Below are positions 56,585 through 64,000 of a DNA stretch of 64,000 bases, one piece after another; the first letter of the stretch is position 1, and each line of letters opens with the position of its first letter. A model generated the notes under the pieces. The model searched no databases and was not told the origin of the DNA. It worked only from the letters and a program-made list of their open reading frames with translations. Source of the DNA: Caenorhabditis elegans (Eukaryota; Nematoda; Chromadorea; Rhabditida; Rhabditidae). The position numbers and the translations under genes were made by a program. The stretch lies in contig NC_003283.11 of the NCBI RefSeq assembly GCF_000002985.6, forward strand, positions 2,294,001 through 2,358,000, written 5' to 3'.

Positions 56585-57358
56585 TTTAAAGGTGGACTAC
56601 ACTTGTTGGGGAAATTGCTTTAAAACATGATTATGGGATAACAATGACCGAATATCTTGATTAAAAAATTCAAAAAATTTGTCTAGTTTTTTAAAAATGA
56701 TTTTTGGGAAATTGGAAAAATCTCAGTGATCCCCTAATTCCAATTCGAATTATCGCCAATTGAATTCGTTCGATGGAGCGCGCTTGCATTATTTTCATTC
56801 ATTTTTTCTCATTATCTCTCTGATTTTCTTCACTTTTCGGGATTTTTTAATTGGAAAATGAAAGAAATGACAGAAAAAGTGAAACAATGAGAATGAATAA
56901 AATGAATCACGGTGGTTCAGTTGCTAGTTGGGTGCAAACGCGCTCCACCGAACAAACTTGCATAACTTGGCCAGGAAGTACAAAATCGAAAATTCATCAC
57001 AAATAAAGATAGATAATTTCATTGCGGTCATTTCTTATATGCATAGCAAAACCGATTTTGTGATGGTTTTCGAGATAGTAGCCAATATAGGTTTCCAGAC
57101 TGAGTATCATGAACCAATCCATCTAGTTTCTGTGCTACCATGGAATAAATAAAAATATTGCAAGCGCGCTCCATCGAACAAATTCAATTGGCGGTAATCC
57201 AAATAGGAATTAAGGGAAAACTGAGATTTTCCCAATTTTCAAAAAATCATATAAAATCTAGAAAAATGTTTTGAATTTTTTTATCATAATATTCGGTCAT
57301 TGTGACCCCATAGGCGTGTTTTTAAGCAATTTCCCCACAGAGTGTAGCCCACCTTTTA
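56585..57358. mobile_element. AAAGGTGG-end MITE with a nested second MITE
   Basis: Left end TTTAAAGGTGGACTACACTT and right end mirrored as AAAAGGTGGGCTACACTC, with matching subterminal CCGAATATC and GACCGAATAT phrases. Split by another palindromic element at 56,732-57,216. Bases 57,240-57,330 match the left edge of the window (1-90). Confidence 0.7.
56732..57216. mobile_element. Nested palindromic MITE, GGAGCGCGCTTGCA arms
   Basis: CGCCAATTGAATTCGTTCGA plus TGGAGCGCGCTTGCA is mirrored at the right as TGCAAGCGCGCTCCA plus TCGAACAAATTCAATTGGCG. The symmetry extends out to CCCTAATTCC/GGAATTAAGGG. It is embedded within the AAAGGTGG element and is therefore younger. Confidence 0.75.
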
Positions 57359-57675
57359 TCATTGCAGACGTTTTTTTCCATGAGTTTTTTTTGCAAAATA
57401 TCAAAGTATCAAAAAATCAAAGTGGGTCAAAAATCAAATCAAAAATTATTTTTTAAAGTTTTTCTTTATAATCAAGTACTCACTTATCTGCTACAAAAAG
57501 CACACCATCTAGTCTGAAAAATCATCAATTTTCCTTAATAGTTTGTGCTCCGAAGGGTGTAACCCAACAAATCAACCTTACAAACTCCGCTTATCACACC
57601 TGACAGGCTGATAATATTTTTACATAAATAGATCAATGACTAGGAGAATGTGTATCTGGAAACAAGCTGGAAATC

Positions 57676-58932
57676 ATGTTTCGTTTAGTGGTAGCTCTTT
57701 CGATTCTACAATTAGTCGCTGGGCAATGTGCCCATTATGAGGACAAGTTGATTGGAGATCTGTAAGTTTTTCTTAAGTTACATTTTGGAAAAAAAAAAGA
57801 TTTAATTCTTAAATTTTCAAATTTTCAGATGTTACTCATTTTACACTGAAACCCGGAATTTCGACGGAGCCGAACGAGCTTGCTCGGGGAACAACCAAAA
57901 TTTGGCAGTACTTCACAATACTCTACAAACTAACTTCTTAGCATGTGAGTTTTGAGGACACAAGTAGGCATAGGTAGGGCTGGAATAGCTCGGTCGGTAG
58001 TGGTGGGGACTGGAAGCCTAGATGTCAAGAGTTCAAGTCCTTCAATACACAACTGTATGATTGACCACAGTCCCCGGCCCAAACGTGGCCTGAACCAAAA
58101 GCCCAGTGTGAATACCGTACCTGGCTCCTAGATTCACATAGCGCTTGAGGAACTTAGCCTTTTATATTCTTTCCAAATACTTTAATTCCTTTTACAGCAA
58201 TCGTTCGTAGCCAAACTGGCGCAACAAAGTTTTGGATCGGTTTAAGCCGTGCAACTCCGAGCTCTAGATTCCAATGGGACGACGGAACCACAATGTATTG
58301 GAGCAACTTCAATATGAATCATGCGAAGGATAACAATTATGTTGCCGAACATACGACTGACGGAAAATGGCAGACAATTGGCAAGCACCACGAGCTTCCT
58401 TTTGTATGCAGTTATGATCCGAAAAACTTTACTCGTGAGTAGAAGGTTTTTTCTGAAATAAGACAATCAGAGAGTTTTAGCAATTCCATCTGGTTCCGGG
58501 TCCACACCTGATTTCACAAATGGCCCAGCTTCGGGAGCCACTGACGAGCCGATCTCCGACGCTACCGGAGCCTATTCCACTGACTTGCCATTTTCTGATT
58601 CCCCAACTGGAGCTTCCGATCTACCATTCTTTGGATCTTCGGGAGCTACTGATTTCCCAGTCTCGGGTGGTCCATCTGATTCACCAATTTATCCAGCTTC
58701 GGGAGCCACTGACGAGCCGATCTCCGACGCTACCGGAGTCGCAAGTTCCGATGGACCATTGGCCTACTCCACCGACTTGCCATTCTCCGATTCTCCAACT
58801 GGAGCTTCCGATATGCCATTTTTTGGAACTTCTGACTACCCAGTCTCGGGTGGTCCATTTGGCACCCCAGATTTCCCAGTTTCGGACGGCCCATCTGGAT
58901 CATCTGATTATCCAGTCTCCGCAGGTTTCTAA
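57676..58932 (+). CDS. clec-209: C-type lectin-domain protein with repetitive Ser/Gly/Pro/Asp tail
   Basis: Four exons: 57676-57761, 57829-57944, 58198-58434 and 58481-58932. A signal peptide (MFRLVVALSILQLVAGQ) is followed by a single C-type lectin domain: CYSFYTETRNFDGAERACSG, NLAVLHNTLQTNFLA, FWIGLSRATPSSRFQWDDG and the final PFVCSYDP. The Ca-binding EPN/QPD motif is not evident; NMNHAKDNNYVAEH is in that region. The last exon is a low-complexity tail of about 150 residues, with two copies of SGATDEPISDATG and STDLPFSDSPTGAS. Probably secreted; some clec genes respond to pathogens and insulin signalling. Intron 2 contains a tRNA-like repeat. The symbol is a recollection that clec-209 lies beside SLC17-type genes near the pud cluster; it is not proven here. 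Confidence 0.85.
57973..58052 (+). repeat. tRNA-like sequence in clec intron
   Basis: GGAATAGCTCGGTCGGTAGT resembles an A box and GAGTTCAAGTCCTTC a B box. It is related to the sequence at 27,673. The acceptor stem is not convincing, so a tRNA-derived repeat is more likely than a gene. Confidence 0.5.
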
Positions 58933-59358
58933 TGATTTTACTGAATAAAGTTTCAAGCATTAATCACTCGTTTGTACAAGCTCAATGGACTCGAATTTTG
59001 TCGGCTGCACATTTTTTAACATGGAAACAAAACTGCTAGAAGTTCAGTCTAATTTCCTGATTAGAAATAGTGAAAAATCAGTAATGATGAAAGTTTTTAG
59101 ACGTAACTCTTATCTAAATTGCGTGATAAGGAGGTTATCCAAATTGATGTTTGCATGACGGGAAACTACTGATTCGTCACTTTTCAGATTACAAAAAAAA
59201 TCAAAAGTTGGGAAATGAAATAAAATTTAAATCAATGATCACTTTGTGAACATGATAAAGAGGCCAGAAATGTTTCCAGATTTTTTTTCAGAGCGTGAAT
59301 CGAAGGTTGAAACTAGGCGAAAAGGTTTTTTTTTTTTTGACAATAAAAGTTTAAAAAA

Positions 59359-62300
59359 TTAACATTTCACTGTTGGTTCTTGTTTTTTCGTATATCCCGC
59401 CGCATCGGACCTTGCCAAAAATGGGAATCCTGCGTTGCAGGCAACAATGAGTCCGCTGATAACCAGGAAAAATGTTTTCCACTGAAATTCTAGTGGTTTT
59501 TAAAGATTTTCAAACAGAGGCTAATTACCTGTTCGTTAGTATAATTCGGGCAGATTATGCTGACTAAAGTTGGGGACAGGAATTGTGAGGCGTAGGCAGT
59601 GAACGACATAACGGTCAGAGTGTAATGGACGTGTTGAAGACAGCGCTGAAAATTTATTTTCTAAAAAAATTATCATTTTTGAATAATTTGGAGCATAGCT
59701 TCATTGATACCCAATTAAAACGTAATGTCGACTTCCAAAATTATGATAGGTGAAAACTGAGTTTGCACCAATATTTGACTGTGAATTTAAAAAAATTTGA
59801 AAAAGTTTAGGATTTTTTTGGAGTCAATAACCTGTAAGTATTAGAAACAGTAACGGGCCGAAATCTTTTTTTTGTAGTTTTCAAACTTTAAAAATTATTC
59901 AAATCGATGGTTTTTTTTCGGCAAATAGGTAAATTGCCGGAATTCAAAATTTCCGGCAAATCGCAAATTGCCGGAATTCAAAATTTCCGGCAAATCGCAA
60001 ATTGCCGGAATTCAAAATTTCCGACAAATCAGCAAATGGGTAAATTGCTAAAATTAAAAATTTTCGGCAAATCGGCAATTTGCCGGAGTTGGAAAGTTCC
60101 GCCATATCGGCAAGACACCAAATTGCCGGAATTGAATCGGCAAGTTGTTGATTTGCCGAAATTGCCGAAATACGGCAATTGCCGAACATTTTCGGCAATT
60201 TCGACAAAATTTGCTCCTACATCTATTTTGAAAAGTATGCAAATTGTATGAAAAAATCTGAAGAAAACGGGAAAAAAAATTCAAAAAGGCACAACTTTAA
60301 GTGTTTCAATCTTATAAAGAATCTCTCTAAAACTTCCGGCGAACTGGCAAATCGGCAAATTGACAAAAATTAAATTTTTTGGCAAATCGGCAAACCTGCA
60401 ATTTGCCGGTTTTCCGAACTTGCCAAAAATAAAAATTTTCCACAAATCGGCAAATTAGCAAGTTTTAAAAATTTTAACCTAGGAAAAAACCACTCGCCAG
60501 CTGAATATTGTGTATATTCGAAATTTTACCTTTTTATTTTTGGAAATTTTTTTATAGGAACTCACCAATTGTACACACTTTACAACTCCCATAATATTCA
60601 ACCCAGATGATACAATTGCAAAATTAAAGGCAATTTGAGCAATCACCCGGTTGGTAGTAAAAGCCATGACCACCAATCCGGCGACTAGACCAATTTGAAA
60701 AATCGATGCAAAAAATACGAATCTTGCCTGGAATATGATACGTTTAAAAAACAATTTCAGAGCTGGCTTACTCTTTCAGACAATCCAGTAAGCTTGTCAG
60801 AGATCCGGCCAGCTGAAAACTTGGCGATCGCTGATAGGATGAACGGAAGTGCTGTGAGAAAACCGGTCTCCTTCACATCGAATTTCAAAACTTCTCGGAG
60901 GTATGTGGGTCCATAGATACACAAAACGTAGAAGCCCATGTTTCCACCAAAAAGTGAAATCCAAGAAATGATGACTGTCGGGTCTGTGGAAACTGCAAAG
61001 TATGGAACTGGTTCCTTGATTTTTTCGACTTTTCCGGTGGAAATTTTTCGCAGTTCTTTTTGCGAGACGTTTCTGGAATTTGTTAAAATTTATGTCAGAA
61101 AAATGTCCTTGGAAATCGGGTTTGTAAATTTTTACAAAAAATAAATATTCACAAAAAAATTCCACATGTTCCCAGATTTTTCTAAAAGTTTTCAAAATAG
61201 TCAAAAAATTCACAGGCACATCAAGAGATTTCTGAAAATTTTCAGGCTTGTCGAATTTTCACGTTTTCACCTGGCAGATGTCCCATTACGGTTTGATCTA
61301 CAAAAAAATGCGGGAATTTTTCTCCCAAAAAGTGTGACGTCAGCACGTTCTTAACTATGCGCAATCAGTCTGCGTCTCTTCTCCCGCATTTTTTGAAGAT
61401 CTCTGTAGATCAAGCCGAAATGAGACACTCAGACACCACGAGAATTTTCACGAAGTTTCTCCGGCACTTTTTTTTTAATTTCCAGATTTCTTTTTAATTT
61501 TTTGAATTTCCGCCAAATTTTCCTCACTATCAGAAAGTTTGAATTTTCGCCAAATTTTTCTCACTGTCGGTAAATTCGAATTTTCCGCAAAAAAAATTCC
61601 GTGAAAAATTCGAATTACCGCTAAAACTATTCTCAAAAATTTTTAAATTCCCGCCACAATTTTTCACAAAAAATTTAAATGTTCCGCAAAAATAATTCCG
61701 AAAAAAAATTGAGTTTGAATTCCCGCCAAAATGTTTTTTATTGAAAATTTGAATTTCCCTCCATGGTCTCACAGCGACGAGCCAACCAACCTGTGCAACT
61801 TCGGGTCATCGGTATAGGTGAACCAAAAAACCGTATACAAAACAAAAGTGATTGCTCCGGATATATAATAAATCGATCGCCAACCAACCGCCGATTCACA
61901 AAGCAATCCGGAAACCGGCATACATATTACATTACTCAGTTGAAAAGCACACGCAAGTATTGACATAAATGTGTTCGCTTCACTTTTCGGAGCCCAGACG
62001 CCTGGCACAACGCCAACTGCGGTGAACAGGACGGCGGCTCCGATGCCTTGCAGAACTCTACACAGGAATGATGTGTAGAAGCCGACGGAGACAGCCAGTG
62101 GGAATAGAAATGATCCGAGCCCGGAGATGAAGCCGGATATTGTTTGAGTGTTGCGAAGACCGATGGAGCTTATTTGAGGTACTGATGGTACAAGGCCTAT
62201 AAGTCCACCGATAGCTACTCCCGAGAAGAGTAGCGATTTTTCAGTACTTCGCTCGAACCAATGGGTTTCTGAAATTTCTTACATTACAAAAAAATTGAAG

Positions 62301-62618
62301 ATCGGAAATTTGCAAACCTGTGGAATTATGGAACATATGGAAATCCTCTACAATATCGTCCATACAAATTACAGTAAAATTCAATGTTAACGTGTTCATC
62401 TGCATGAATGTTAAGCAGATTAATCTGAAATCAATCTGATCAATCGGGCAGGCACGTAGACAGGTAGACGTGCCTGCCTATTTTAAAACTCACGTCAAAA
62501 CCATTACATAAATCCTGGTCCTATTCCAAAACACAAAACTTGACGTTTTTCGCACTTGCGGGAATTCGAAGCCTGTTATCATATCTTTTGGATCCTTGCA
62601 ATTTGTGATCGACGCCAT
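59359..62618 (-). CDS. MFS transporter, SLC17-like (phosphate/organic anion family)
   Basis: Minus-strand exons: about 62,494-62,618 (MASITNCKDPKDMITGFEFP), about 62,320-62,417 (NTLTLNFTVICMDDIV), about 61,787-62,269, 60,767 to about 61,073, about 60,570-60,728, about 59,528-59,645 and 59,359-59,476. The long exon has IGGLIGLVPSVPQISSIGLR, GVWAPKSEANTFMSILACAF and RSIYYISGAITFVLYTVFWF. The next has TVIISWISLFGGNMGFYVLC and TALPFILSAIAKFSAGRISD, typical of SLC17 members. Multiple hydrophobic spans and an N-glycosylated first loop (HNST) fit a 12-TM plasma-membrane or vesicular anion transporter. The C-terminus is FLARSDAAGYTKKQEPTVKC. Introns hold GGCAAATTGCCG repeats and a MITE. Substrate unknown. 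The 62,619-63,478 interval upstream has no gene visible to me. Confidence 0.83.
59920..60470. repeat. GGCAAATTGCCG repeat cluster in transporter intron
   Basis: A near-perfect tandem of AATTGCCGGAATTCAAAATT plus TCCGGCAAATCGCA occurs about three times at 59,935-60,015. Further GGCAATTTGCCG and CGGCAAATTGACA motifs surround a unique core reading ACATCTATTTTGAAAAGTAT, as in the 43-45-kb clusters. Confidence 0.7.
61263..61441. mobile_element. Palindromic MITE related to the one at 40,126
   Basis: TGTCCCATTACGGTTTGATC at the left and GATCAAGCCGAAATGAGACA at the right are inverted. Internal ATGCGGGAATTTTTCTCCC is mirrored by TCTCCCGCATTTTTTGAAGA, and GTGACGTCAGCACGTTCTTA is shared with the 40-kb element. 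It lies in a transporter intron. Confidence 0.7.
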
Positions 62619-63157
62619 TTTTCCACAAAAAAACCATATAACTTTTCTAGCATAATATACCCACTGTAACCCCTAAAGTTGGACGAATTGTCATCAGAAT
62701 CAAAAGTTTGCCAATTTGCATACTACACTCGCAACGAATACCACAGGAAAACGACAATGAATGTTTGAACTAGTATGTATTAGCCACGGTGTGGATTTTT
62801 TTAACGAAAATTGAAAAAACATGTTCCAAAAACTATCAGTCTGTGATTGATCTAGAACACTGCTGAAAATGATTGCAAAAAATTCCAATCAAGCAGTAAA
62901 TTTTTTTAAACAAAACGCTCTCTTTTCCTATTAATAATTTAAATTTGTGAAATAAAATAGGGATTTTTAAGTTTAAAATTTCCGGTCGCTTGTTTTTTTA
63001 ATAGTCCAAAATGATCGAATTTCATAATACTCCAAAAATTGTCAGATTGTTCAAAACTTTCTGTCAAAGTTTGCCAAATTTTTCGAAAAATATGCAGTTT
63101 TTTGAGTGAGTTCGAGAATTTTGGCAAGTTTGACTGTTTAAATCAGGGGCAATTGCC

Positions 63158-63265
63158 GTCCGGCAAATTTTTTTGTTGACAAATCCGGTTTGGCGATTTG
63201 CATGTAGGTTTTTTTCCGGCAAATTGCCGATTTGCCGTTTGCCGAATATCAATTTGCCGGAAGGT
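63158..63265. repeat. Short GGCAAATTGCC repeat
   Basis: CCGTCCGGCAAATTTTTTTG ... TTTTTTCCGGCAAATTGCCG ... TTTGCCGTTTGCCG, a small member of the cluster family. Confidence 0.55.
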
Positions 63266-63478
63266 TTTAGAGGAATTTTCAATATGACAGAAATACAGTG
63301 CCGGCCAATATTCTATTCGTTTTCGGGTTTTCGGTGATTCGCTTGAGTTGTTCAAACACGTGTAACTCAAAAACTATAACAGCTAGGAAAATATTTTCAA
63401 TTAACAAAATGTTGCCGGTTAATTTATCTTCATTTTCCATGTTGCCGAATTTTCATAACTTTGTTGAGGAAAAAGTTA

Positions 63479-63966
63479 TAGCAGCTGACATCCGGCGGGT
63501 TGGTATTTTGACAGTAATTGTTAAGTGACGCACAACTTTAAAACTAGATGTTTTCATAAAACAAAGATAAAGAAAAAAAAATGTTAAACCTACAATAGAA
63601 GGGTAAGAATTGACAACATTTTCTCATAATGCATGCAATATATTTTGAAATCAAATTCTAAGTTGAAAAACTTTTATACGTGTTGAAACTATTCGCATTT
63701 TAAGTTTTTCATGTGAAAACTGCTCTGTGAAAAATTTGAATTCAATTTTCAGAACATGCTTCAAATTTCGAAATTTGTGCTTCATTTTAATTGTTTTTAT
63801 AGAATCTCCTGGTCTATTTAAAAGAAAATAGCACATTGCAAAACGTAAAACGCTTCATGGAGATTGTTTTCTCATTAAACTTTGTTTCTTTAAAACATCT
63901 AGTTTCAAAGTTGTGAGTCATTTAGAAATTCAAGTCAAAAACGAACCCGCCGGATGTCGGCTGCTG
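63479..63966. mobile_element. TA-flanked MITE with AGCAGCYGACATCCGGCGGG ends
   Basis: AGCAGCTGACATCCGGCGGG (left) and AGCAGCCGACATCCGGCGGG (right, other strand) are inverted, and the symmetry continues to AACTAGATGTTTT on both sides. TA is present at both flanks. About 488 bp with no coding capacity. Confidence 0.75.
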
Positions 63967-64000
63967 TAATTATTTTTGGAAAAGAGTTATGCTATTTTTA

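Overview
The window looks like nematode genomic DNA, almost certainly Caenorhabditis elegans. It is AT-rich, with short introns bounded by GTAAG and TTTTCAG and dense with palindromic MITEs. It carries worm-expanded families: nuclear hormone receptors, irld receptor-L-domain genes, srbc chemoreceptors, PUD proteins, a C-type lectin and an SLC17-type transporter. The PUD cluster with its inverted duplicate, beside a lectin and a transporter, fits the left arm of chromosome V (F15E11/Y19D10 area). That placement is recalled knowledge, not computed. Exon boundaries were read by eye from splice signals and paralogue alignment.

Layout. 0.3-2.9 kb: the 3' end of one nhr gene and a complete tandem paralogue. 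3-9.9 kb: three tandem minus-strand irld copies, the first truncated and split by a Tc4/Tc5-like foldback element. 10.3-19.8 kb: a VWA-like/EGF-like secreted-protein gene (minus) and its inverted duplicate (plus), damaged at different places. 20-27 kb: another irld gene, a broken M13 (neprilysin-type) peptidase gene with an irld fragment lodged in it, and an M13 gene with an HELMH site. 26.3-38.7 kb: a 12.4-kb palindrome carrying six pud genes. Its outer arms (about 3.5 kb) align with no length difference, while its inner arms are clearly diverged. A 1.27-kb Tc5-like foldback with tRNA-like sequence in its arms sits in the right half. 38.7-41.9 kb: a second palindrome abuts the first, truncating the duplicated M13 gene and carrying inverted irld copies around a MITE. 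42.5-56.3 kb: four more irld genes (one with a nonsense codon, one with a MITE in its L-domain exon) and an srbc pseudogene hosting a mariner with an intact transposase frame. 57.7-62.6 kb: a C-type lectin with a repeat-rich tail and an MFS transporter.

How the genes relate. PUD proteins are known as abundant 17-kDa proteins that rise when DAF-2 insulin signalling is low, and PUD-1 and PUD-2 form a heterodimer. Here the two partner genes are divergent neighbours sharing a 474-bp promoter with a TGATAAG (DAF-16-associated) motif, and the whole pair exists twice. IRLD proteins share the ligand-binding L-domain class of insulin and EGF receptors, and family members have been linked to EGF and insulin signalling. 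The window therefore places expanding receptor-ectodomain-like genes next to an insulin-responsive effector cluster. This is an association by position only.

The dominant theme is structural: repeated inverted duplication, often with a palindromic transposon at or near the axis, followed by decay of some copies and homogenisation of others.
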